NCBI GenBank assembly: GCA_951213105.1
Contig: OX578140.1
Coordinates: 121,007,653-121,071,652 of the forward strand
DNA from: Amaurobius ferox
Taxonomy: Eukaryota > Arthropoda > Arachnida > Araneae > Amaurobiidae
Direction: 5' to 3'
DNA: 64,000 nucleotides
Part shown: in pieces, positions 48,485 through 58,914 of the stretch
Layout: every line of letters starts with the position of its first letter
How positions within the stretch are numbered: the stretch's first letter is position 1
Program-made: the position numbers and the translations under genes
Notes under the pieces: model-generated
What the model was told of the DNA's origin: nothing
Databases searched by the model: none
The model's input: the letters and a program-made list of their open reading frames with translations, nothing else

Positions 48485-48780
48485 ACTTTTCTGCGCAGAC
48501 GACACTATCACCCTTAAATAAAAATTCCGACACGAATCCGTTTCTGTGCAAATGCGACTATTAGCCTTATACAGTATATTTAAATGAGCCTGGCGCAAAA
48601 TAGTCTCTTTTGTGAGGAAAACATAGTTGTGTTAGAATTACATAGAACTACAGCGTCAAAAAATGGCCATTCCGGCACGATTCCGTTTTCCGCGCAGACG
48701 AGACTATGTTCCATAATGTTCAGAATAACAATTCCGACAGAATTCCATTTTCGCGTAGGCGTGATTGGAATTTCAATTCC
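48485..48780 (+). repeat. Irregular repeat of a CG-containing ~40-bp motif
   Basis: AATTCCGACACGAATCCGTT (48526) recurs as CATTCCGGCACGATTCCGTT (48668) and AATTCCGACAGAATTCCATT (48731). Each is followed by t(t/c)cgcgcagacg-type sequence and a GACTAT/GATTGG end. A part-copy (TCTGCGCAGACGACACTATC) precedes at 48489. Spacing is uneven: 142 and 63 bases. Confidence 0.55.
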
Positions 48781-50852
48781 CTTTACCACATTTATTACAT
48801 AATATCTAATTTTTGTGAAGGTATTTGATAGAAAAAAAAAGTAATTTATATATTTAATATTATTTTTAGTTTTAGAGTTTTTTTAAAACAGCAGTTTGAG
48901 CGCATTTTTGTATTTAATATCGTCTGTAAAATAAGTTATTTTTTCACTATCTACTAGCGTAGTTTAAACAGCAAACTTAATTCCACGTTATTTTCACAGT
49001 ATTCTACGATTTTTGTGCTAATAATATATCCAATAATTATCGGTTTTTATAAAGTTTTAAATGCAGTTTCCGATTTAAAATCAAGACCTTTGAGATATTA
49101 ACATGTAAGTATACTTCTTAAAAATTTTTGTGGGGATTTCCATCACATAACATAATTATCAAAATGTGTGATAAAATGATATGTAAATCCCAAATATTTC
49201 TAGTTTGAAGGTATAATTTTACCCTGTTTTGATTGTTTGATAGCTTGTTTGTGCATTCTGTTAGCTTCGTCAAAAGTTTGATGATTGTAGGATTGATATC
49301 TCATTATTTGTGATAATTAAAATTCTATTTATTGTCCATTTTTTATAACAAAAGTTATGAATTTGGAACTATTTTGTTTTGCATGTGTGATAGTTTACGA
49401 TCTAATTTTTAAAAAAATAGTTAAGCCTTACAGTAAACTGGGATAGAATATATAAATATTAATTTTAGAAAAATGTATCCAATTTTAAAAATATTCTATA
49501 TTACTGTACATTTTTAAGTAATGTGATTTCTGTATTGCAAGACGTACTTAATGGCATTTTTTGTTTATACTTTCTTCTCATAATGTTAGATTTTCGAACA
49601 ATGTGGGATTCAATTTACAATCAGTACTAGCTTCGAATACTTATTTTTTAGGAAACTGAATGCTATTCAAAATTTTATAATACTGAAGTTTTTTAAATAA
49701 CATGATTTTTGTGTAAAAATTTTGCAATATACATTATATCATTAATATGAATTATGTCCTTAAAAGTTGAATTGCGTTGAATGTCACTTTCAATCTTGTT
49801 TTAATTTTTTATTCAAAATAAAATTTATTGTACGCTTATTTATACTTAAAAATAACATGCAAAACTGCTTTCATGTACAATGTTTTGTAAGTAATCTGCT
49901 TTTACTCATTTGACGTGTTGAATCGATAAAAAAATTCTGAAAAAAAGAATGTAATACATTTTGATATTGCCGTCCTAAAACATTTTATTTCCAATATTCT
50001 TATTTGCATATTTCAAAAAGTTTTAATAATTGTAAATGTTTAGGTGGTGTCAATTGTTATTTCTTTTTTTTTATATACATTTAGTAATAAAACTTTTGTT
50101 GAATAACATCTCACACTGTTTAATACTCATTTCTGACACAAATAGTAATATTTTCAAATATTTTCTCTGGATATGTTCGTTGTTTATTAGAGAAGACCAC
50201 TCTTGCTTTTAAATTAATTTCTTTTTAAAATGTTATTGAATCAATATTCCGAAAATCGAACCAACCATGGGTGAATTCCCCCCCATTTTAAGAGTAGTAA
50301 TCGATTGAATAAGACTGACACTTGTTAAGTAGCCCTTTCCAAACATTGTAAAAAATTATGCAACTTTACCCCATCGGACAGTGACAACTCAGATGTTTCC
50401 ATCCTATGTATCAAGGTTGCATCATTTGTATTAAAAATATTTCAACGAAACTCTTTGTCGTTTTCAAACATTTCCATAATAGATGGTGCAGCTTTACTAA
50501 GTGCAATGGAAACACCTCTGTTGCCACCTTTGATGGTGCAACGCAATTTTTTTTTCAGTAAAATTACAAATCCGTCAGTAGATGCGATAACCTTCGATAC
50601 TTTAATCCGGATTCAATCAAGCCCAGTTTTCTTTCTTCCAAAATTTCGTCGCTTATAACAGCGCGGAAGAATTCGTCACGGAACATTTTTAGATACAATG
50701 AACGATCCACGTTACATTCACACAAATGTACAGAAACACCAAATGAAAATTTTGGCATTACAAAAATAAATAACAGCCATTAAATCCGACCGACATCACA
50801 TCCGACGAATACAAAGTCTTGTCCCTTTTTATTTTTTGTGATTCTCTTATTT
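48781..50852. other. No gene seen; likely contains the 3' UTR of the KCNH-like gene near its right edge
   Basis: AT-rich sequence. On the minus strand, downstream of the stop at 50853, an AATAAA lies at 50833-50828, only about 20 bases on. The minus frame 50564-50758 has no recognisable motif. Confidence 0.4.
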
Positions 50853-51155
50853 TTACACATCCGAGGATTTGGAGTCTCTGAATTTGTAGGTTTTTGGCTT
50901 CTTCAGCAGGTCCTCCACACTCCTGCTGCGGGCCTCCGCCCTGGAGGAAGGCTGTATGAATTGGGACACTTCGTTCTGCTGCATTATATCCTTATCGAAG
51001 GATGGGGTGTCCGCCGACTGTGAGGACTCTCGCCTGCCTTGCTGCTGGACGTCCTCCGTATTGGAAGTTTCCCTCTCCTGCTTTGAGGGGCGACTCACCA
51101 ACAGCTGCAGCTCGATTTTCTCTGCGGAACCGTTGTCTTGAGACTTTGATTTTAC
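50853..51155 (-). CDS. KCNH (ERG-like) channel, last coding exon
   Basis: The exon enters through TTTATGTCTTCAG and reads V-K-S-K-S-Q-D-N-G-S, runs 100 codons and stops at TAA (50855-50853). The product is a hydrophilic, Ser/Gln/Glu-rich tail with no membrane segment. It ends K-P-K-T-Y-K-F-R-D-S-K-S-S-D-V. The last three residues S-D-V fit a class I PDZ ligand (S/T-x-hydrophobic), which is inference. It joins 52122-52299 in phase 0. GC content is far above the introns around it, matching the other three exons. No known domain is present in this exon on its own. Confidence 0.75.
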   Translation of the reverse strand, partial: VKSKSQDNGSAEKIELQLLVSRPSKQERETSNTEDVQQQGRRESSQSADTPSFDKDIMQQNEVSQFIQPSSRAEARSRSVEDLLKKPKTYKFRDSKSSDV

Positions 51156-52121
51156 CTGAAGACATAAATATTTTAAATCATCAAGAACTATGAAGTGCAT
51201 TGCTACGAAAAATGGCAAGACCGCCGATCTTCCGGAAGAGCACATTCTGGAAGAGCACATTTTGCAAGTTATGGGCTCTTTTCGAAGATTGGCGCTCTTT
51301 TCTAATGCGTTTTGCACAAATTAGAAATCTTAAGATCTTTTAAGAATAGCACAAGCTTTATGTATATCATTAACAATATTAAAAAACACATATAGTCAGT
51401 ACCAATAACTTTTATGGATTTCTTCTGCCTCCTCGATAGGGATACAAGTAATTGAAAAGGAAAGCAATTAAATACAACTGGCAGTTGCATGTAGGTAGCA
51501 TTCGATTACTACAGACTGATTCTGGACCGATGAAGGGGACTTATAGCGTCTTGAAATAAATGTAATCAGCTAACTTTCATATGCCTTCTTCTGTATAAAC
51601 AGTAAAATCGTACATCCAGCTGCCTCGTAAGAATCAGAAATCCAGTTGTCCGATAAGAATGAGAAAGTTCTCTTATTACATAAATAATTTAACACTAAAG
51701 CTTTATTCCGTTACTGGCTGCAGATCTGGAACTCTATATACACCAGGGATATTTTGACCGAGATCTAAAGTTTAAAGTTAATTCCGAGCTATTACAGGTG
51801 TGTATGTATACACAGAACTCATCTCCCGTACGCGGAAATAAAACCCATCTCCTAGGGATCTAAATCTGAAGGACAGAGAGTTATGCATATCAAACGGGTA
51901 ACATATGTATATAAACAGATGTAACGATTCCATAAAAATGGATATTCTATCCAGATAGGTAAGGTATCTTAAAAAAGAAAGAAAACCAAACCATGACAAT
52001 TCCTTCAAAACCGTTACACTTGATCATTTGATTTAGATGCTTACGCATCGGAGTCGAAGACATTCGTTTTATACAGTATATGGACAGATATAATCATTGA
52101 TGAAATATTCTAAACCGTTAC
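51156..52121 (-). other. KCNH-like gene intron, no inserted element recognised
   Basis: Mostly AT-rich, unlike the flanking exons. No bounded mobile element was recognised. Confidence 0.5.
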
Positions 52122-52299
52122 CTGGTTGAGATAGAGTGCTTGGGGCTGGGATCGGCACCTCTCTGCGGGTAACGTTGTGCTCTCAGTGACCGGAGAGGGA
52201 GGCACAGTTTTGGAGAGGTGGTGATGACCTACTTGTGGGTGGGCGGGTTCCTCGGCGATCGACTCCGGGAAGGAGTCGTCCAGCAGCTCCTCTTGAGAC
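52122..52299 (-). CDS. KCNH (ERG-like) channel, penultimate coding exon
   Basis: Bounded by the acceptor CTCATACAG (before 52299, reading down) and the donor CAG|GTAACG at 52122. After completing an Arg codon it reads S-Q-E-E-L-L-D-D-S-F-P-E-S-I-A-E-E-P, then a His/Pro/Ser/Thr-rich linker, ending Q-A-L-Y-L-N-Q. The 178 bp give 59 whole codons, and the frame is open only with the phases of the neighbouring exons. This agreement and the strong sites are the main evidence; the segment is predicted disordered. Confidence 0.75.
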
Positions 52300-53202
52300 C
52301 TGTATGAGATATACGAATGACTGCTTGATATTGTTTGTTAATTTCATGCACAGTTTTGTCAAGTAACCACCTATTTAGGGTACAAGTGCTTACTGCTTTG
52401 CACATTTTCCTAACAAAATATTATTTTTAAAACTCTGGGAAATGTTTCAGTGATAATAATTCCAATTAACTACAAACGCGTCAAAAGCATGTATAATTAT
52501 GCTGGCATAAAAAATTTTTCGGGAAAAACTTAACCACACGTTAAGTCGTTAATCACATGTTAACGATATTAATTATAAAGACAAACTTTCAAACAAGTAA
52601 TATGAGTATAAATAAAAAAAGAATTGGAGATTGGAGGTGCAATCTTTTGCAAAATAGGTGAATTACTTTAAATATCCTCCAAAAAAGCCTGCCATCTGAA
52701 GGCCAACATAAATTACACCACGCATAACGTTCGAAGACTGTTATGTAAATGATCTTCTAGCTACGGAAATGGTTGCTATGAAAATGTGTATTCTAGATGC
52801 CAGAAAGTCTCAATAAAATATCAAACAATATTTGCTATTTCAAATTACATATTACATGACCTGTACACAGTACAGTCATATTTTTTTAGATAAGTAGATA
52901 TGTAACTTCATATTTAAATGATATGTACGACATTTCAAAGCTCCGAATCATGCTTCTAGATGAATCGGTTTAGTTAGAGTTCATTAGCATCTAATAACCG
53001 TAAATTGCACTGTCAGAAGGAAAAATATAAAAGCAAATAAAAATTTGCACTATTTCTTTAAAATTGCAGAAAGAAATTCTGACGATCATATTCCCTAAAT
53101 GACTTCCCTAGTAGCAATCCAGTATTGGCTTTTTATTGGCTCTAATATTGGGCCAATATGAAAAAGTGGATATTTGACAGAATTAGCCCAATGTTGGTTT
53201 AA

Positions 53203-54087
53203 GGGGACGGTGGACGTTGAAATGAGCAAAAATCGACTAAAAAATGTTTTTATATATAACATTATTTTACACATTTAACATTTGCTTACGGGCGGGACAG
53301 CGTCCATCCCAAACGAATAACCTCCCCAAAAGACAGATATTTGACATACCCTATCTCAAACAGTTCGACTCCCCTTTGCAGGCATTGGCGTTGAAACATT
53401 GCATCTGCTACAGCAGGTGCAATATTTCTGTCGGCGATTTCCATGGACGCCAATGCCTGCAAAGGGGGGGAGGGGGGTCGAACTGTTTGGGATAGGGTAT
53501 GTCAAATATTTGTCTTTTGGGGAGGTTCTTCGTTTTTGATGGACGCTATCCGGCCCGTAAGCAAAAGGTTAAATGCATGTTTTTTTGAAACGGAATTCTC
53601 AAAGGTTTTACATTTTTACAATGCTCCATGCGTCTTAATTTTTGTCTGAGATGCATGAAATTCGGCAAGAAGACACTTCTCATACTTTTTAATGAAACTG
53701 GGTATGCATTTTATAATTGAACTTTATTAAGGTAATTAAAAGTGAATAAGAACCCAATTAAATGATGAAAATTAAGTTTTAATGCAGAAAAATATTTTAA
53801 AAAAATTAACTTTCTAAAGGATTTAAAAATGAATACCCAAATTTGTTCATAATATGTCTTTGAGTGATCATAATGTAAAATGAACAAAAAAAGGGGAACA
53901 AATGGCACGCAAGGAGCATTTTCAAATTTTCGTTAAAAAAATTAAATTAAAAAAAAATACAAAATTATAACAAAATTGAAAAAATTGAATGGTATTTTAT
54001 ATAGTAATGTTAAGAGGAAAATTTATACAAATTTTCATGTTTCTAAGTCAATAAATAAATAAAAAAAAATTCAACGTCCACCGTCCG
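53203..54087. mobile_element. Middle MITE (TTAA-flanked, GGGGACGGTGGACGTTGAA ends)
   Basis: The left end GGGGACGGTGGACGTTGAA and inverted right end GCGGACGGTGGACGTTGAA (one difference) are bounded by TTAA at 53199-53202 and 54088-54091. The interior is AT-rich and non-coding except for the nested element. Confidence 0.85.
53279..53568. mobile_element. Inner fold-back MITE (TTAA-flanked)
   Basis: Arms of about 120 bp (CATTTGCTTACGGGCGGGAC ... and inverted CCTTTTGCTTACGGGCCGGA ...) cover nearly the whole 290 bp. TTAA lies at 53275-53278 and 53569-53572. Shared arm landmarks are CAAACAGTTCGAC, CCTTTGCAGGCATTGGCGT and CAAAAGACA. Confidence 0.88.
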
Positions 54088-54480
54088 CTTAAAATATTGG
54101 GACAATATTACGTTTATATTTTCAATGTAACACCATGGCGTAATATTGTAATGAAAATATTAGGTAATATTGGAGGCCAGTCTAACCCCAATATTTGCCT
54201 AATATTGGGATTACATTGGAAATATTTCCAATGTAATGCCAAGATACCAATGTAATGCCATTCAATATTGGTCCAATATTGAATGCTACTAGGGTTTATT
54301 TTTCAAAAAGATCTCGGGCAAAATTAAAATTTTGCCACTTAAGCGAAAACGCAGTTCACCTCGCTTTCTGCCTTTCATTGAAAAACAGAAGATATGAGTT
54401 GAGATCATTTGTTCATGCGGAACCCACACTGTAGAAGACAGCAGAACCCGGGATTGATACTTACAGGCTTAAATACTTAC

Positions 54481-54765
54481 CTGCTTCCCCGACTCGAAAG
54501 TTGTCTCGCCGTTCCGTCCGCTGGTGTACCTTGGAGACTGACTGCACGCCGGTAGACCCTCACCCGCGGTTTCTCGGTCAGCAACTGGACAGAGGCGGGC
54601 CGGACAGAGAGTGACGCCGCGGGGAGGTCTGTGGTGCAGGCCGGAACAGAAGGGGCTCCGGAAACGTCTAAGGGGGGTAGGCACCTAGCGACGATCACCT
54701 GGTTGAGGACGTGGATGAGGCCCTGAAGTTCAGAACCCAGTTTGTCCTCCAAGCTCTGGACTTGC
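54481..54765 (-). CDS. KCNH (ERG-like) channel exon: second half of coiled coil
   Basis: The acceptor is TTCTTCCACATAG and the donor is GCAG|GTAAGT. It begins Q-V-Q-S-L-E-D-K-L-G-S-E-L-Q-G-L-I-H-V-L-N-Q, which continues the heptads of the exon at 57844. It then becomes Pro/Ala/Thr-rich (PPLDVSGAPSVPACTTDLPA) and basic (KPRVRVYRRAVSLQG). In ERG channels a short coiled coil in the distal C-terminus follows a long low-complexity linker and precedes a Pro-rich tail; human hERG has [20 protein letters not shown] there. The exon is strikingly GC-rich and carries many CpGs. The family call rests on pattern, not on alignment. Confidence 0.75.
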
Positions 54766-56839
54766 CTATGTGGAAGAAATCATTTTCTGATTATCTGAAG
54801 TAATCTGTAAAGTCACCATAAGACGTTCTAAATCTTTTGAAAATATGGGAACTAATAAAATAAGGAAGCACATTTTATAAAATCCTATAACTCAAGCGTT
54901 CCAAAAATGTGAAAGTAAACTAGCAATATGTTTCAGATCGATCTAGTGTAATCTTATCCGATGTAAACCCATAGATATGCGGTACTAGAAACTCCCAAGG
55001 TTATGCCATTTAAAATATGAAACAAATTCACTTGTGCGAAAAATTGAATAAAACGGTAAGAAAAATAAAACTTCCTGTCCCAATCTCTTAACAAATTAGT
55101 TCAAACATAAAATATTGTATAAAGAACATCGGATATAACGAATTTTTTTTTTATTATTTCTCAAGATTCGATATAAACGCCGGAGACTACGGAATCCTAT
55201 TTTTTATCTAGTAATGCACTTATGAGTGAAACCATGGAGTTAGAGAGCAGGAGATAAAATTCTTACGTATGAAACGCTTGAAAATGTCAAAACGCTTTGA
55301 GAATTATATCTAGGTGTCGGTAGTGTCAGTAAAGCTCCCTTTGTTTCCATTTAACACAATAGAGAGACATAGTATTGAGTATATGTATTTTTGATTATTT
55401 TTAAATTAAGATTTCTTAATTATTAGTATAATTAATCAGTATTTTTTCACAGTTGTAGGGAAGGGTTCAGAATATAGGGAGATAAAAAATGAATTAAAAG
55501 GTAAAATAATTGTGAATGCATAGAAATATTCCTTATTGTTTTAGTTCTAATTTGCATTACTCTACAAAATTATTTCTATAAAATTGACAGCTTAAATAAA
55601 TATTTTAAGCCTTTCATTATAGAAATACATACAATGCAGGGGCCCTTATCTTATCGCAGCGCCAGCTGAATTATTGTCTCAAATGATATTGGCATTTTCT
55701 CAGTATGAAGTTTTAACTCTTTACCTCTACCTCCATGAGTGAATTCTTAAGAAGAAAGAATATTTTGGCATTAACTTTTTTCTCTCTTTATTTAAAGCAT
55801 ACCATCCATTTATTCGGCAAAAATATATTCTCTTCAATAGGTTTTTCTTCTAGCTATAAAAATATGTTTCTTGCAGGACAATATTATTGCATGTTCTAGG
55901 AAGAGCTGTAGTTGAACCGTGATGGGTTTTCTACGTGAGAAGGATTATCAAAACCAGAATGAGCTAAAGTCGGGAGTTTGATATCTTTTAGAATTGTAAA
56001 AGAAAATAAGGTACTACTACTTCAACTATAAAAGCATCATTTATAACAGAGACCCAAAGAATTGCTTTCAAACTTGGAGAAATCGTTTGGTTTCTTTCCC
56101 GTTTTTTAACAATTTGAAAGTAAGTTAAATTGAAAAAAAGTATTTGTTTATTTTATACTGCCAGATTTATGAAATAAATGAATCTGATTTCATTATCACT
56201 AATGCAAGATGTACATACCAATAAAAATAAATTTATTATTTGCAACAAAATGTGTTTCACTGTTGAATTTTCAAAAATAAAAGTATTTTATTTCACAAAG
56301 CAGAGGAATGTTCATTTGGATCATCGCACTAGTACCCTGACAGTACCCCCCACAAAAGACGGCAGGCATTGGCTTTTGAAGCCAAGTGCTTTCAAAACCT
56401 ACGTAGCTGCTTTTGTTCAAATATCTTGGACATTAAAAGATAAGTAACTACAGCGTAAAAACCGAATATATACCATGCTTTATGGTTTAAAATGATCTTT
56501 TAAATTATTCCGTACTCAATTATGTACTGATATTTTATTATTTCTTCATACTACAAATGTGGACGATTGTTTCATATCATAATTGCCTGTATAGGCATGA
56601 ACGTAATCAGGACCTCAGAAAAGGGTTAAGACCGATTTTTTTAAAGTGCTGAATTTCGTTTTCCAATATGGACCTTATGAAGAATTAATGCAATTTCTTA
56701 CCGCTGTACGTAGGTGCGTCATTTGAAGAGCTAACTCGTATGATATGTGTTCCTCCGTGGATTCTATGTAATGGTTGTCAATATTTTATTTCAATCTCAA
56801 AATTATGAACATTCTCAAGTTTTGTAAAAACGTCTCTTT
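54766..56839 (-). other. KCNH-like gene intron, unassigned sequence
   Basis: AT-rich, no exon or bounded repeat recognised apart from the SINE that starts at 56849. The + frame 56178-56447 shows no family motif. Confidence 0.45.
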
Positions 56840-57096
56840 GACCTGACTAATCGACGGGATATCCCAGTGGTTAAAGTACGGGAATTGCACTCTGAGGACT
56901 CGAGTTCGATTGCCTGCTCTGCACAAACTATCCTCTTGTTTACGCGGAGTACAGGTACGTTAAATTTTTGGGTCCGAAAATTCTTCCAAGAGGTTGGTGG
57001 TTGGGGAAGGAAAGTACTGTCCCTGTGGATCCTTCCCCATTTGGGTTCTGGTCTAAATTGGGTGGCACTGTCTCGGCCGTCCAAACAGATACCTTA

Positions 57097-57487
57097 AGCC
57101 TCTATTACATGATAATAATTTGGGACAACAAACCGTTCGCAAAACAGCTCAGACAGCCACAACATTTTAAGTTCAGCCACAACATTTAAAGTTTAACCGA
57201 AAATGTTGTTGAGGGAACGGTTGTGCGAAAATCGACCCATCAGATGTACCTCAATTCGAGACGTCACAGGTCACGTGCTTTCGAGTTATTTTATTTCTTA
57301 CTTTAATGGCGACCAAGATGACCGATAGACTGTTTTGGAATGCAGATATGGAAGATGATCTTATTGAACTTATTCAATCCAAGCGGAACCTTTGGGATGT
57401 TAAGAGTACTCTTTACAGTAAGAGCCCCTATTATACGACAGTAATTTGGGACAACAAACTATTCACTTCAAAGCTGTTTTGCGAACT
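57097..57487 (+). mobile_element. TTA-flanked element carrying a MADF/SANT-like reading frame (PIF/Harbinger-like)
   Basis: It interrupts the SINE loop and is bounded by TTA at 57094-57096 and 57488-57490, the PIF/Harbinger target. The left end AGCCTCTATTACATGATAAT continuing to AATTTGGGACAACAAACCGT is repeated in direct orientation near the right end (57422-57465). The 14-mer TTCGCAAAACAGCT (57136-57149) is repeated inverted (57472-57485). Such a mixed direct and inverted arrangement implies internal rearrangement. Confidence 0.5.
57306..57425 (+). pseudogene. MADF/Myb-SANT-like domain fragment
   Basis: From ATG at 57306: M-A-T-K-M-T-D-R-L-F-W-N-A-D-M-E-D-D-L-I, then ELIQSKRNLWDVKSTLYSK. 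The pattern of acidic/hydrophobic helix then LWD plus aromatic residue is that of the first half of a MADF domain, found in the DNA-binding partner proteins of PIF/Harbinger transposons. The open frame continues to 57629, but past residue ~39 it runs into the terminal repeat and SINE. It is a truncated remnant. Confidence 0.5.
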
Positions 57488-57843
57488 TTACACTTATGGG
57501 GAGGTCGGACTGTCTAGGTCGAAAGAAAGACCTGTCTGGCCAATTTCATATCTTGGTCCCTTATATAGGTGTATTATTCTAGGTGGAAATCGCCGATATA
57601 TAGCTAGACTGAAGCACTGCTATATTTAAGACGTCGTAAGGTAATATGACTATTTACGACGCTAAGCTCCATATATTTTTAATCAAATTAGAATCATATA
57701 AAGTCGCAGCTTAATGTTTAAAGAGTGTTATTTTTCTTGTTTTAAGATTTAAATATTTATTTTGTTAAGAAGATCCATATGTGAGGAATATGCTTCAACT
57801 TAAACTGCCGTGTAGCAGGATTTCAGACGTTTCATGATCTTAC

Positions 57844-58056
57844 TTGGCGAGGTCGTCTATCCTCGTCTCCAACTTGGTCAGCTCGTCCGGGGGTTGCTCT
57901 ACTGCGGGGCTGTCGTCCCCTGGAGTCTGGGCGGTGGAGGAGCTGCAGGACATCGGAGGAATGGTCATGGAGGAAGAGGTGGACTTGGGACCACTTGTCG
58001 TGGTCGGGTGGGCAGAACTGGTGGTCGTGAGGCGACCGTGGCTGGACTTCGACAGC
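57844..58056 (-). CDS. KCNH (ERG-like) channel exon: linker and first half of coiled coil
   Basis: The acceptor TTTTTACTTTAG precedes 58056 and the donor is GCCAA|GTAAGA at 57844. It reads L-S-K-S-S-H-G-R-L, a Ser/Thr-rich linker (TTTSSAHPTTTSGPKSTSSS), then P-P-D-E-L-T-K-L-E-T-R-I-D-D-L-A, with hydrophobic heptad positions (L, L, I, L). Spliced to 54765 this gives one uninterrupted coiled coil, L-T-K-L-E-T-R-I-D-D-L-A-K-Q-V-Q-S-L-E-D. The pore, voltage sensor, PAS and cyclic-nucleotide-binding domains would lie upstream, beyond the window or in exons I cannot find. A different coiled-coil membrane protein cannot be excluded. Confidence 0.75.
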
Positions 58057-58914
58057 CTAAAGTAAAAACCGCACAATGTGTTATAAGGTTCCAAACGAGT
58101 AAAAAAAAACGAATAATATAGAAACATCTTATAAAGCAAGAAACGTCAGATAATATTTTTAATTATACTTTTAGTGTATTTTTCATTGCAGAAAGTATTA
58201 AATTAGAAAATCATTATTAAGAATTATAAATAATTTTAAGTGCAATATTTGGAATCTTTCATTGCTCACATGGTACTTACGTTCTGCAGCATAGGGAAAA
58301 CAATGACAGTCGAGTACAAAACTTTATAAGACATTTTCTAACACATTTCTAGTTTATTTCAAGGAAGAGGCAAAAATCACGAAACGATTATTTACAGAAA
58401 GGTGTTTAATTTTCTATAATAAGTTCTAACGACAAATATATTTTCATATGTCGGGAAAAAAACGGCGAGAAATAGGTGTTTGGGAGCAGGAGGGCTGTGT
58501 GAATTTGCCCCCCCCCCCTCCTTCAGCTCAAAATTGCTGAAATAAAGACTGAGGTCTTGCGCATTTTCCAACTATGTAAAACCGATAGAAACGTAACTGT
58601 TACAAAATAATAATAATAATAATAATTTTCTACTTAAAGAATTTATTTCCAAACATGTTTCATAAGTTAATTGATACTACACAAATGTCGTCTAAGAAAC
58701 AAACACAATGTATAAAAACATTAATATACCGAATTAAAGGAACACAGATAAAAATTCCAAACACATCATTTATCTAAAACGATGAATAAATGTAATGAAT
58801 TCAGATTATAGTTTCTAATTAGTGTTGAAATTTTAATAGATCCATGATTAAAAATATGCATTCAATGAATATAATCTCACAACAGAGCAATACGATGATA
58901 AGTGATATTATCTA
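58057..58914. other. No further feature recognised
   Basis: Upstream intron of the KCNH-like gene. AT-rich with a C-run near 58509 and an (AAT)n run near 58608-58626. No exon recognised. Confidence 0.45.

Larger units (their letters stand above)
53106..54294. mobile_element. Outer MITE of a three-level nest (CCCTAGTAGCA ends)
   Basis: CCCTAGTAGCAATCCAGTAT at 53106 is matched inverted by CCCTAGTAGCATTCAATATT ending at 54294. CCAATATTGG-like motifs are repeated many times on both sides of the inserted middle element, a subterminal repeat pattern typical of hAT or similar MITEs. Without the insert it would be ~300 bp. It sits in a KCNH-like gene intron (52300-54480). No target duplication is clear. 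Confidence 0.75.
56849..57528 (+). mobile_element. tRNA-derived SINE (hairpin family), split by a later insertion
   Basis: A-box-like TATCCCAGTGG (56860-56870), B-box-like GTTCGATTGCC (56904-56914), and a body that follows the SINE at 37630-37914 step by step (GCGGAGTAC, GGTCCGAAA-like, GAGGTTGGTGGTTGGGGAAG, TCTAAATTGGGTGGCACT). The left stem GGCCGTCC is at 57075-57082; the right arm and tail (GGTCGGACTGTCTAGGTC) are at 57503-57520. The break falls in the hairpin loop. Flanks GACCTGACT (56840-56848) and GACCTGTCT (57529-57537) are a probable target duplication. Confidence 0.8.

Noticed and set aside
50564..50758. 64-codon minus frame downstream of the KCNH-like stop
   Set aside because: No motif, no splice context; it would lie in or beyond the 3' UTR.
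50853..51317. 154-residue single-exon protein ending at 50853
   Set aside because: The part above 51155 precedes a good acceptor and is AT-rich intron; only the last 100 residues are coding.
57834..58121. + strand Gly/Arg-rich frame opposite the KCNH-like exon
   Set aside because: It is the antisense of a GC-rich exon; splice sites and coiled-coil pattern support the minus strand.
57840..58139. 99-residue single-exon protein
   Set aside because: Its ends cross a clear splice acceptor (58057-58058) and donor (57842-57843); only 57844-58056 is coding.
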